Source of the DNA: Warburgia ugandensis
Lineage: Eukaryota > Streptophyta > Magnoliopsida > Canellales > Canellaceae
Reading direction: 5' to 3'
Length of the DNA: 64,000 nt
Assembly (NCBI GenBank): GCA_035236585.1
Contig: CP141127.1
Span: 70,599,495-70,663,494 of the forward strand
Part shown: piece by piece, positions 35,803-42,665 of the stretch
How the letters are laid out: each line of letters opens with the position of its first letter
Numbering within the stretch: position 1 is the stretch's first letter
Translations under genes and position numbers: made by a program
The notes under the pieces: generated by a model
Databases searched by the model: none
Told to the model about the DNA's origin: nothing
Seen by the model: the letters and a program-made list of their open reading frames with translations, nothing else

Positions 35803-37225
35803 ATAAATTTATTCATACAGACATACATCTAATATAGACTAATAAAAACATAAACTTATTTATACAGACATACATCTAATATAAACTAATACTTTGAGTG
35901 AGTCAATTTAGCCAATGGTAGCTCGTCTTACCAGTACAGATGTACCAACTAAGACTTCAACTTGTATTCGACGAACATTATTAGCTCTGTTGTTGTCTGT
36001 TCCTAATATCTAAATAAGGAGTTCTCTTTAAATTCTTCCCCGATCTTGTGACATGGATTTATTTTCTAACCTACTGTGAGTGTTGTTATATGCTTGAGTA
36101 AGGAAAAGAGGGCTTATAAAAGTTTGTATTTTCTTGAATACATGTACATCATTGTCATTAGAAAAATACTTACTGTATTTTCTTCAAAAATATGTTGCAA
36201 GGTCTATGCAGACTCTTTAGAAACCCAATTCAAGCAACTATTCAAATCAGCTAGTCCAGTTATCAAAATATGAATGAATATTCATTTCACCCACATTCAT
36301 ATGAAAATTTCAAGACAAAAAGGGCCTCCTAAAATTTTGAATGAAACATCTTCCCAATGGCACTAAATGGTGATGCAGAACACTTATACAAGCAAATGTA
36401 AATAAATCAGTAAGATAAATATAATGTCTGACCTGGATGGTCATTGCCTTTTTATTGGAATCAAGTTGGCTACCTGCAGACATTAAGAATAAGCAAATTG
36501 CATGGCTTAGGAACTCATAAGCTTGGAAAGATAAGGATGCAAGAGTTTCTAGAAACAGATGATGAAAAATGAAGGACTAACAAATAAAGGGGAAAATAGA
36601 ATAGGTTACATAAAAGTAAAGGGAAACAATTGAGAGTTTTCCAGGGTTCTGGGCCTTTCCTGTGTTTTGATCACGGATTTGAGGCGCTTCTGGGTTCTGG
36701 GATATCAGAAAAACCCAGTTCGCCTACCAAATAATTTTAAAAAAAAATTACAGACAGTAAGAAATAGGAAGTATTATTTTATGGCCTCTTACAGATTCTT
36801 TCACCAGTCTATAAAGCTAGTTCCTATTTCACTTCACTATTCCTCACAAGAAATAAATGAAATAATAGTTTAATAAAAGCAAGTTCAAAAAAAATTAAAA
36901 AGAAAGAAAATCCTCTTCCATTTAGTTCCCTGTGAACATCAACTACTGTCTATTTTCACATCAATTACACAGCTCTACACAAATAATAGTAGGAATAAGG
37001 TCAGTCTATCACTAAATTGGACAAACTCACAAGACAACAACCCAAACAAAACAAAAAACAGACCCCCAAACCAACAAAAATGCCAGAATCAAAATCATAT
37101 CAGAAAGAATATTAACCCACTTCTAAAACACGAGAAAAGAACAAATGTATACCTTTTGCAGCTTTCTGCTTCTCGAGGTTTCTCTCTCTAGCCATCTTCG
37201 CCTTCTGGCCATTGCCTCCACCCAT
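9823..37225 (-). CDS. SERF/zf-met2 family small zinc-finger protein (At2g23090-like), intact, three exons
   Basis: This is the only intact gene seen. The CDS joins 37225-37153, 36473-36433 and 9942-9823 on the minus strand: 73+41+120 = 234 nt, 77 aa plus stop. The N-terminus [20 protein letters not shown] is the basic 4F5/SERF-like segment. The C-terminal half is a zf-met2-type zinc finger, CKVC...[10 protein letters not shown] (Cys39, Cys42, His58, His63; C-x2-C-x15-H-x4-H), ending CFPHLKK. Length matches the family (about 77-78 aa). Both introns are GT-AG: 679 bp, and about 26,490 bp filled with retroelements. The start was chosen because MGGG is the family start and the in-frame ATG at 37396 lies only about 9 bp from the TATA box. 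The molecular role of plant members is not established; human/worm SERF proteins affect protein aggregation, but that should not be transferred without data. Confidence 0.95.
10330..10860. repeat. Intronic tandem repeat block, 165-187 bp units
   Basis: GGATTTGAAGGTAAA-like unit starts occur at 10448, 10613 and 10800. Each is followed by CATCTRCAAGR and an ATTAA...TTTCAATAT or related stretch. A partial unit precedes at about 10330, with the shared CACC(A)TAYACCARTACCA motif. The units have diverged, so the amplification is old. A (TA)n run lies just outside at 10055-10075. Confidence 0.75.
10861..11940. other. Intronic spacer, nothing recognised
   Basis: AT-rich intron sequence with a (GA)n run near 11020-11033. 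The short ORFs around 11227-11518 overlap on both strands and have no recognisable domain. Confidence 0.5.
12021..12220 (+). repeat. Tandem repeat (three units of about 68 bp) at the 5' end of the LINE
   Basis: GGGCGTTC/GAGCGTCC unit starts recur at 12021, 12089 and 12158. Each unit is GC-rich and contains AGCGAYGCGCTRCATCGGAT-like sequence followed by GGGCAAGGGYTGCTAG. They lie directly upstream of the endonuclease domain, so they may be LINE 5' UTR monomers. Confidence 0.75.
12288..13058 (+). pseudogene. LINE endonuclease domain (EEP family)
   Basis: Would nick target DNA to prime reverse transcription. The open frame starts at WNIGTL and keeps CIQETKW (catalytic Glu), [14 protein letters not shown], then GAGLNCHVG where family members have an Asp before the Asn (GADLNGHVG-like). 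It also keeps IDFFLLRN and the terminal SQHRLMVMD. The catalytic Asp-to-Gly change alone should abolish activity. There is a run of ATA codons at RIIIIII. A stop at 12273 cuts the frame upstream, and the frame closes before the RT domain. Confidence 0.88.
13423..15060 (+). pseudogene. LINE reverse transcriptase domain
   Basis: One frame is open across 13423-14679 apart from stops. [57 protein letters not shown] and [12 protein letters not shown] give the fingers and first catalytic Asp. [13 protein letters not shown] follows. The second catalytic motif is [10 protein letters not shown], where FADD is expected, so an Asp has become Tyr. Two stops replace Trp codons (TAG 13813-13815; TGA 14119-14121), both explained by G-to-A change. 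After 14679 the frame shifts and continues as YGSECW..., MRMWRWMSG-like and [10 protein letters not shown] to about 15060. Confidence 0.88.
15148..16073 (+). repeat. 5' LTR of gypsy A
   Basis: Pairs with 21671-22555. A TATA box candidate (CTATATATACC, about 15517-15527) follows AATAAACCCT. The right end CTACATCA is followed by four bases and the PBS. Confidence 0.82.
16078..16089 (+). other. Primer-binding site of gypsy A (initiator tRNA-Met type)
   Basis: TGATATCAGAGC differs by one base from TGGTATCAGAGC, the complement of the 3' end of plant initiator tRNA-Met. Confidence 0.85.
16600..18396 (+). pseudogene. Gypsy A gag and protease remnant
   Basis: Capsid-like motif [19 protein letters not shown] at about 16893-16950, parallel to the gypsy B gag. 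The zinc knuckle at 17560-17601 reads [14 protein letters not shown], with Tyr where the CCHC His should be. A protease C-terminal segment ([19 protein letters not shown]) lies near 18100-18160. Stops and frameshifts separate the parts; no long gag frame survives. Confidence 0.8.
18400..21460 (+). pseudogene. Gypsy A pol remnant (RT, RNase H, integrase, chromodomain)
   Basis: RT is traceable from about 18400 and keeps the active-site box [10 protein letters not shown] at 18969-19000. RNase H shows [12 protein letters not shown] near 19390-19420 and a decayed ADALS motif (IADMLSLK) near 19708-19730. Integrase shows the HF..HK zinc region near 19960, [15 protein letters not shown] sequence near 20203, and TDGQ-type MDGQTEVVN in each copy of a 226-bp duplication. 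The extreme C-terminus reads [16 protein letters not shown]...LEYYP, a chromodomain-like end. Dozens of stops are present. Confidence 0.82.
20292..20743 (+). repeat. 226-bp tandem duplication inside the gypsy A integrase
   Basis: GGTGGTCTGCCTCC at 20292 recurs as GGTGGTCCGCCTCT at 20518, and the two copies run in parallel to TCAAGTCCTTCCTATAG. They differ by only a handful of substitutions. The period is not a multiple of three, so the duplication itself breaks the integrase frame. Confidence 0.93.
21671..22555 (+). repeat. 3' LTR of gypsy A
   Basis: Partner of the 5' LTR. It follows a purine-rich GCAAGGAAAG stretch and ends CTGCATCA. It lacks part of the 5' LTR sequence near 15295-15335 and also the TATATATA segment found near 15517. 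Confidence 0.82.
22556..23866. other. Intronic spacer between gypsy A and copia C
   Basis: No gene or known element was recognised. A palindromic-looking stretch (TACCGGTCAGCATACTGG and TACCTGACCATATTGACTGG) lies at about 22975-23055. Confidence 0.5.
23867..24781 (+). repeat. 5' LTR of copia C (with internal duplication)
   Basis: Starts TGCTGGGC. It shares TGTGAGGC(T/C)TATTGTTGG, GCCCATTTTGGAGTA and AGCTAGCTCAAAAGAGGGAA with 34112-34792. A segment of about 231 bp starting AAGGGGTTTTCTTGGAG occurs twice (24083 and 24314), which accounts for its extra length over the 681-bp 3' LTR. Confidence 0.9.
24083..24545 (+). repeat. 231-bp tandem duplication in the copia C 5' LTR
   Basis: Both copies contain TTCTTGGAGAAAGAAAA, CATCTCTTCTTTGTTTATTC, CACCATTGGGTGAGATTT and TCTTGTAATCTCTACAAG. 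The 3' LTR has a single copy, so duplication followed insertion or was not shared between the two LTRs. Confidence 0.92.
24785..24797 (+). other. Primer-binding site of copia C
   Basis: TAGTATCAGAGCC is one base from the initiator tRNA-Met complement TGGTATCAGAGCC and lies 3 bases past the LTR. Confidence 0.85.
24850..25620 (+). pseudogene. Copia C gag remnant
   Basis: The reading begins [20 protein letters not shown], a typical copia gag opening (NGxNxxxWKxxMEDLL). Later parts include [37 protein letters not shown] and LATMNMNI. A decayed zinc knuckle may lie near 25490-25530 ([15 protein letters not shown]). A TAG follows KPKET at about 24961, and further stops occur near 25261 and 25488. 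Confidence 0.85.
25635..26870 (+). pseudogene. Copia C protease and integrase remnant
   Basis: The protease starts [12 protein letters not shown], where the active-site DSG has become DSR. The GAG-pre-integrase motif [14 protein letters not shown] is near 26055-26100. The integrase core keeps the first Asp (SDVCG) but the second has become Asn (INNGGEY instead of TDNGGEY), and the catalytic Glu is Lys (GVAKRINRT instead of GVAERMNRT). [10 protein letters not shown] and [21 protein letters not shown] confirm the family. Both acidic losses are G-to-A changes. Stops and a frameshift precede the long integrase frame (26280-26870). Confidence 0.88.
27180..27559 (+). pseudogene. Copia C RT-deleted junction and RNase H tail
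   Basis: A linker reading [20 protein letters not shown], which normally precedes RT, is followed within about 60 bases by the end of RNase [30 protein letters not shown], and [12 protein letters not shown]. The whole RT and most of RNase H, over 1 kb in related elements, are missing. The sequence stops at 27559 where gypsy B begins. Confidence 0.82.
27560..28206 (+). repeat. 5' LTR of gypsy B
   Basis: Starts TGTTCATAATTTAATTTAC and ends CCTACATCA. It pairs with 33433-34053 over AATAATGAATGAAAATTT, GGTGGATTCCT, AATTAAGACTGATTTTCT and other blocks. Confidence 0.88.
28211..28222 (+). other. Primer-binding site of gypsy B
   Basis: TGGTATCAAAGC, one mismatch from the initiator tRNA-Met PBS; it begins four bases past the LTR. 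Confidence 0.85.
28563..29830 (+). pseudogene. Gypsy B gag
   Basis: Reads [38 protein letters not shown], then with frame changes near 28960 and 29125 [18 protein letters not shown] and [21 protein letters not shown] complete CCHC knuckle, [14 protein letters not shown], lies at 29454-29495. This is the least damaged gag in the window; two frameshifts break it. Confidence 0.88.
29831..32500 (+). pseudogene. Gypsy B pol (protease trace, RT, RNase H, integrase)
   Basis: The protease end is traceable near 29960-30040. RT is clearest at 30600-30903: [46 protein letters not shown] and the active site [12 protein letters not shown] at about 30862-30897. RNase H is seen at [20 protein letters not shown], where the usual catalytic Asp is retained (YDES). 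Integrase shows [14 protein letters not shown] and, further on, VDRF-, KDVKF- and [12 protein letters not shown] pieces (about 31840-32490). Many stops and frameshifts are present. Confidence 0.85.
32728..33145 (+). pseudogene. Gypsy B C-terminal region with chromodomain remnant
   Basis: [17 protein letters not shown] and FNVEDLIPF are the standard linker after integrase. A shifted frame (about 33030-33140) reads [17 protein letters not shown] and [10 protein letters not shown], a chromodomain-like module. This supports a chromovirus assignment; the exact lineage is left open. Confidence 0.75.
33433..34053 (+). repeat. 3' LTR of gypsy B (right end lost)
   Basis: Starts TGTTATAGTTTAGTTTAC and follows the 5' LTR until GTATGGATTAGG, then diverges into copia C sequence. 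About 30 bases of the LTR end, including the terminal CA, are missing. Confidence 0.85.
34112..34792 (+). repeat. 3' LTR of copia C
   Basis: Starts TGTCGGGCTTTGTCC after a strong polypurine tract and ends TTCCAAGA, matching CCCCAATA of the 5' LTR with decay of the terminal CA. It carries one copy of the segment that is duplicated in the 5' LTR. Confidence 0.88.
35760..35799. repeat. (CT)20 microsatellite
   Basis: About 40 bases of perfect CT repeats, on the plus strand of the intron. On the gene's sense strand this is (AG)n. Confidence 0.95.
35801..35892. repeat. Tandem duplication, 47-bp period
   Basis: ACATAAAYTTATT(C/T)ATACAG followed by ACATACATCTAATATARACT occurs at 35801 and 35848, directly after the CT repeat. 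Confidence 0.9.
36433..36473 (-). CDS. Exon 2 of the SERF-like gene (41 nt micro-exon)
   Basis: Acceptor TGTCTGCAG|GT; donor ATCCAG|GTCAG. It completes Gly25 and codes [13 protein letters not shown], the family's linker between the basic and zinc-finger parts. It is too short for ORF scans and was found by looking for the expected linker between exons 1 and 3. Phase (1, then 0) fits both neighbours exactly. Confidence 0.94.
36474..37152 (-). other. Intron 1 of the SERF-like gene (679 bp)
   Basis: An ordinary AT-rich GT-AG intron. A CTTAAT branch-point-like motif lies about 15 bases before the acceptor. No mobile element was recognised. Confidence 0.9.
37153..37225 (-). CDS. Exon 1 of the SERF-like gene
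   Basis: Codes for residues 1-24 plus the first base of codon 25 (Gly). The donor reads AAAAG|GTATAC at 37152-37151. The exon carries the entire basic MGGGNGQK...KQKAAK segment. Confidence 0.95.
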
Positions 37226-37404
37226 TTTCACCAATCGGAAAGCAAACCCAGAACCCTCTACGTGTTGCTTAGATCGCCTCTTCAAGGGAGGGAATTGGGG
37301 ATGCCTCGAGAGTGAGAGAGAGGTGGGGAAAGGAAAGAGAGAAACAGAAAAAAGGTAGAAAGGACGCACGATAATAGACCACAGACTTGTTTGCATTATC
37401 GGCG

Positions 37405-37411
37405 TTTTATA
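37405..37411 (-). promoter_or_regulatory. TATA box of the SERF-like gene
   Basis: On the minus strand CCCCCTATAAAACGCCG lies 180 bp upstream of the ATG. A start site about 30 bp downstream would give a leader of about 150 nt. The leader (about 37270-37370) is strongly pyrimidine-rich on the sense strand (CTCTCTCTC, CTTTCC), like plant Y-patch/leader sequences. Confidence 0.7.
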
Positions 37412-40400
37412 GGGGGTGAAAGAGGCAATTATGCAAGGTGGGTGGCAGTTATTAACTTGGTGTAGTGGGTTGTTTGGGTCTACACTCTACAGTCCATACT
37501 ACCACTATAGAGGGATAGTTTTCAACGCAAGCAACCAAAGAAGGTCACGCGCATTGTACCACCACTTAATGTGCATTACATGCGCTCTTTGTCGGCAGCC
37601 CACGGCTCCGCAATTTTCTGAGAATTTGGCCTGCGATCAATTTCTTGACCCCATCAGGAAATACCATCACCCGAGCCACTGATCTTGCATACAATCGGCA
37701 GCCAACGCACAGGATTCTTTTTGCGTGGAGAATAATTATCCTATCTGCGAGTTAGAAAGTGCTATAAGAATCCCTATGTCACTTGCAGGAAAAACCCCAA
37801 ATCCGCCAATGAAATGGATTAGTGACCATTGATTGATTCACAAAGTCGATCATGTGAGTCCCAAAAAACTGGCTGTGAGGGAGGATTGTGAAAGCCACTG
37901 TTTTTTTTGTCCTTTGCCGTTCTTTAGATTGAGCATTTCTAGGTGCCGCCTGCTTCCTACATTTATAGGTGAAGACTTCCTACATGCTTTTTAGTCCTAT
38001 TGAAGTAGAGATACATTTGAGAAGACAGGCAAGACAAACTGAAAGTGGGCAAGCAACTTCTCTCTGTATTCCATGATCTATCTTCTACCAAATGATATAT
38101 TCAGACCTTGTTTCAAATGTCAAAGGAAGTCGTCACCCACGTTTCTGAAACAAAGAAATTGAGGTCGCAAAATGAGATCAGTGGCCTATAGCTCTGTACT
38201 TTTCTCTACTTACAGTGTACGGACACCCCTCTAAATATCGGGATAAATCGCTTCGAGCCTTTCATCTTACAGATACCGTATGTATTAGATTCTCATCAAA
38301 GGAAACCCTTCCCCCTTCCGTCAAATCTCTGTCCACTTTTTGAGCACGAATGACATATGGAGCCCACCGATTGTTTATTTTTATTTTTATTTTTGCATTG
38401 CATTTGTAGATTAAAGAAGAGTAAAAAGGGTGAAATGGGAAGTCAAAAGCGAGAGAAAAGGAACTTCTATTTTAGTTCCTTCTCCAATCTGCAATCTTTT
38501 GTTTATTGTTCCAAATTAGTTTCTTACAGGTAGCAGTGACTGTGTTTGTTGAGGACTGATCACTGCTACCAAATAGAAATATTTTTGTACATGCCCAACG
38601 TGCTCATTCCAAGTAAATAATGTATCAGTGGTCAAGTGTGTCGCCATAAAATGATTGCACTTTCGGCATAAAATGACTACACTTTCTGCAGAAATTCTCT
38701 TTGAGCAAAAAATGGGTCAAAGCCTACACTTGCATCAGAAATTTACTGCAGTTTCGGCAAAAAATTACTACACATTGTAGTATTTGCCTTTCTTATAGTT
38801 TCATTAGATATTGCCCTCTCATAGAGTTGCTTAAAATTGTTGTATTCAAAACCAGAAGTTTACAATGAATGTTCTTAGTAGTTTCATACAGAATCCTGGT
38901 TTCTTGGTTGGACGAGGTTTCTATATTGGAAATTGATGTCTTTTATCAACTTGCAAAAGAAGTGCCATTACAATGGCCAAAGTTACTGTTTTCAAGTCTA
39001 GTGTGAATTAGAGATTTTTTTTCTAAAGGATAAAGAACTCAACTTAGCACATAGCTAAGCCAAGCAAATTATGGTTACAAAAAATTAAAGACGCGATCTA
39101 CTTAGGGATTTCATATATTTTCTCTTCCCTTCTTTTTCTTCATGATAATCTCTTTTGCACTATTGTAGCAGCACAAGTTCTATGTAAATGACGTGTGTCC
39201 TATAATCAACACATCAATGTATATTTAAATCAGTCAATATATCTTGATTTAATCAAGTATTTCTTTTTAATTTGTGATATTATAGAAAATGGATATGTTT
39301 TCCATTGATTTGCCAAGAGTTTTGATGAAAAATGCATTGCAAAACAAGGGTGTCATACAAGCTTCTTTAGTTCCAGCCCCCACTTTGAATTGACACATTG
39401 TGAGTTTTGATATCAAGAAATGTTTCAATATCAAAAACAAGAATCTCTTTGGATTTGGATTGGTTCAAAGAGATTGGTAGGGTGACTAGTGACTGAAGTG
39501 TTTGTCCTCGAGTATTTGGATTGCAAGGTTGACTAGTGATATCAAGTATTTGTCCTCAAGTATTCATCTTGTTATAAATGGATACAATCTTCAGCATCTT
39601 TTCATTGTTGATCTTGTAATGTGTCTTAAGCAAATGGGAAAAAGGATAGGATAGAACTGGAACTATAAGAGAGGGGAAAGGAGAAACCAATTGGGAAAGA
39701 ACAAGAAAGGGTCTAACTTGCTTTTGATGAAAAGATCAAATTACAAATTTGGGGTTCTACTAGTTCTATGTTTCAATGAAGACCTTTATGAGGTTGAAGA
39801 AAGGTTAGAATGAGCTCTTTAGCCTTTTTTGTCCTTTAGTTTTCTACCTTAGGATTACCATCAGGACCTTACAAAAGAATAAAATCATGATTCACGGGTC
39901 ATCTGTCATTTCCATTGACAAAGAAGATGGAGCTTTGTCAGAAGAAGTCTCTTTGATGAGAAAATAGTTATGGCATCCTTAGTGTCAATTCCTTAACTGG
40001 AGGGGTCAAAGTAATTTATCGAGATAGTTTGAGGATGCCCGTAGTTTTACTCCATAATATATCTTACTAGATAGTTGTAATTTTTGTTGTTTTGTTTGAA
40101 CGAATCTCATTTTATTCCAAAAAAGAAAAGAAAAGAGAGAGGCAAATATTGATCATTGCTAGTAATTATAATCACCAATTGTAGTATCACCAAGCATCTC
40201 ACATCTATCTCTCATGTAGTATATTGTTTGATAAAGAAGACATGAATTTGTTCAAGACATAAGTCATTTGAGTGAGAATTTGCAAAGGATAAAGTATCTT
40301 TTGAAGCTAATATCTTGGATGTGTAGCATTATTGGTCTTCATTATTCTTACTTATAGCTTCCTCTTACAGTGGGTGGACCATGAGCAAGCTTATGGACTC

Positions 40401-40431
40401 TAGTCATTTAAGGTTTAATAATAGCCCAGCA
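37412..40431. other. Upstream flank of the SERF-like gene, no gene
   Basis: About 3 kb with no supported gene. The proximal part (37412-37700) is less AT-rich and may hold promoter elements; none could be named. The short ORF 37416-37682 has no recognisable domain. Confidence 0.5.
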
Positions 40432-40790
40432 AGGTGGAGGAATGATTACTTAATAGGAAATAGACTTACTTTAATTAAAGCTACTCTAGCTAATCTCCCT
40501 CTATATGCTAAATACCTATGTTTGAATGCCAAGTTTTTATGATTAAAGTAATGGTGAAGTTGCAAAAGAATTTCCTAATGCATTGATCTTATCACCTTGG
40601 GAAAGTAGGAAGAGGTGTGCTACTCTCAGAAAGAGAGAGGTTTCAAAGTGAGAGATCTAAGGATTATTAGCATATTCCTTTTGATGAAGTGGTTATGGAG
40701 GTTTGTGAGTGATTGTGAATGTCTTTAGCTAGAGCTCATTAAATTCAAATATAGGAATTCTAAATTAGGGCCTAAGTGATAGAAAATTGT
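40432..40790 (+). pseudogene. L1-type LINE fragment (C-terminal part of RT region)
   Basis: RWRNDYLIGNRLTLIKATLA continuing NLPLY is the well-known segment after the plant L1 RT core (WxxxYLSxGGRLTLIKAxLxxLPxY). After frame breaks it continues FKVRDLRIISIFLLMKWLWR and then FVSDCECL. Stops and frameshifts are frequent. No endonuclease, earlier RT core or poly(A) tail could be assigned, so this is a short fragment. Confidence 0.8.
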
Positions 40791-40930
40791 AGAAAATTTC
40801 CTTAGCGTGGAAGGATATTTGTATTGATGTAGATGTATTTCTAATGGAGACATTGATTATGTAACATGGCAAAAATTGCATCAAACTATGGGAAGGCATT
40901 TATAGGAGTGGTTTTTTGTCTAATACATGG

Positions 40931-41122
40931 ATGGACTTATCAGTCACACTATTGGATCTTAAAACTTGCCAATTTCTACACTAAATCATATCCAAAGATG
41001 GATATTTGAAATACAATAAACTCGTGATGGACTTATCAATCACACTATTGGATCTTAAAACTTGCCAATTTCTACACTAAATCATATTCAAAGATGGATA
41101 TTTGAAATACAATAAACTTGTG
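40931..41122. repeat. Tandem duplication, 96-bp period
   Basis: ATGGACTTATCARTCACACT followed by ATTGGATCTTAAAACTTGCC occurs at 40931 and 41027; the two copies are almost identical. It lies just after the L1 fragment and may be part of it. Confidence 0.93.
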
Positions 41123-41866
41123 ACCTAGAGATATTGGGCTTTTCCTAATAATAGTGGGTATCTTGAATGCTTACTTGTTGTAGGTGAGTTCACTATTTCA
41201 CTTGTTAGCTATGATGCTTATCCTTCAGTTATTTTTAACTATTTTATAAGAATGCCTATGTTGAGAAGAATAAAAGAAACATATGCACTTCAAGAATTTT
41301 CTAATGAGAAATTCATTGGGACTTTAAGGTTGATGATCTCCCACCCAAGAGATCATTGTTATTTCTTATGTTTGATCAAGTATTTGTAGAAATTTTAAGC
41401 CAAGTATGGCACTATATCAATTAATATTAGAGCCTATTTACATTGTGCATGACAAATCAGAATCCATGGCTAACATTGAAGACATTGGACGAGGAGCTAA
41501 AGAAGTTAACTCAAAGGATTGATAATATCATCATGAATGCCTGCAATGGAGGAGCTGCATATGCATATGATGGTTGGCAACAATGACAAGCTAAGCCAGT
41601 TATTGAAGGAAAAGGCTCCACTTACAAGTGGCAGTCATTAGCATGTGGGTATGAAGAGCCAAATGCATGGAATTGAAATCATTTGGACTAATATAGGGTC
41701 CCCAAAATTTTGATTCCGTAAACCTAATTGAAATTAGTCTCTACTTGATATCTAGGAAAAACATCTGAGGTTATGGAATATGAATGATTATTTCAATATC
41801 CACTTACAAGCTAAATCACAGTGGAGGCATTGTATAAGCATTTAAAGGGTATAACACCTTATGCAT
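41123..41866. other. Spacer with no supported feature
   Basis: No ORF or element was recognised. Its last five bases (TGCAT) are the left copy of the direct repeat flanking the composite element. Confidence 0.5.
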
Positions 41867-42665
41867 TGTAACACCCTGGGATTCCAACAATCACAATATT
41901 GTCCGCTTTTGGCCGCCCATACACCCCTCACGGTTTTGTTCTTCCCAAGTTTCCTAGGGAAAACGTGTTGTTCCATGGGCAGAGTGCACAGCGGAGCCAA
42001 TATTGTCCTCTTTGGGTCCGTCACCCCTCTTGGGCTTCTCCTCTCAGGACGCGTTGTGACTATTAGAGTTCCTCAAACTCTTATAAACATCCCAGTTTCC
42101 TCTCCCCAGGCAATGTGGGACTAACTCTCTGTCCCTCACCCCAGCCTTCTCTTGGCCTGCCCTCATCGGCCCGGGGCTTCACATCTTCCCCCTTAGGGAA
42201 CACGCATCCCCGCATGATAGCCACGACCAGGAGGCTGCGTGCGATTAGCCACCACACCACGAGGGAAACTGGCTCTAATATCATTTGTAACACCCTAGGG
42301 TTCCAACAATCACAATATTGTCCTCTTTGGGGAGCCCATACACCCCTCACGGTTTTGTTCTTCCCAAGTTTCCTAGGGAAAATGCGTTGTTCCGTGGGCA
42401 GAGTGCACAGCGGAGCCAATATTGTCCTCTTTGGGTCCCTCACCCTCTTGGGCTTCACCCCTCAAGGTTTTGTTCCCTCAGGTTCCTCACCCCTCTTGGG
42501 CTTCTCCTCTCAGGACGCGTTGTGACTATTAGAGTTCCTCAAACTCTTATAAACAGCCTAATTTTCTCTCCCCAGGCAATGTGGGACTAACTCTCTATCC
42601 CTCACCCCAGCCTAGAAGCCAGCCAGCCTTCTCTTGGCCCGCCCTCATCGGCCCAAGGCTTCACA
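41867..42665 (-). mobile_element. TRIM-like element unit (LTR-internal-LTR)
   Basis: On the minus strand: LTR 42665-42286 (380 bp), PBS TGATATTAGAGCC (42283-42271), about 100 bp of non-coding internal DNA, polypurine tract CTAAGGGGGAAGA (42196-42184), LTR 42183-41867 (317 bp). The LTRs start TGTGAAGCC, end GGTGTTACA, and share GTCCCACATTGCC, a TTTATAAGAG TATA-like box and GGACAATATTG. The longer LTR has an extra duplicated segment. No protein is encoded, so it would depend on another element's enzymes. ORFs on both strands here are chance frames. Confidence 0.85.

Larger units (their letters stand above)
9943..36432 (-). other. Intron 2 of the SERF-like gene (about 26.5 kb, retroelement-filled)
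   Basis: Bounded by the donor CAG|GTCAG (36432) and the acceptor GATGCAG|TGC (9943). Inside are a 165-187 bp tandem repeat block, an RTE-type LINE, gypsy A, and copia C with gypsy B nested in it. Together these make up roughly 80% of the intron. All four large elements are transcribed from the plus strand, opposite to the gene. Confidence 0.9.
34793..36432. other. Intronic spacer between copia C and exon 2
   Basis: No gene was recognised. It contains a (CT)20 microsatellite and a 47-bp tandem duplication (separate entries). Confidence 0.6.

Noticed and set aside
37112..37396. Longer 94-codon reading of exon 1 starting at 37396 and reading past 37153
   Set aside because: The upstream ATG lies about 9 bp from the TATA box and so likely before the transcription start; the family starts at MGGG, and a GT donor at 37152 joins in phase to exon 2.
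42081..42590. ORFs of 87-136 codons on both strands
   Set aside because: They fall in TRIM-like LTRs and internal DNA; both strands are open because of the sequence composition, with no protein family visible.
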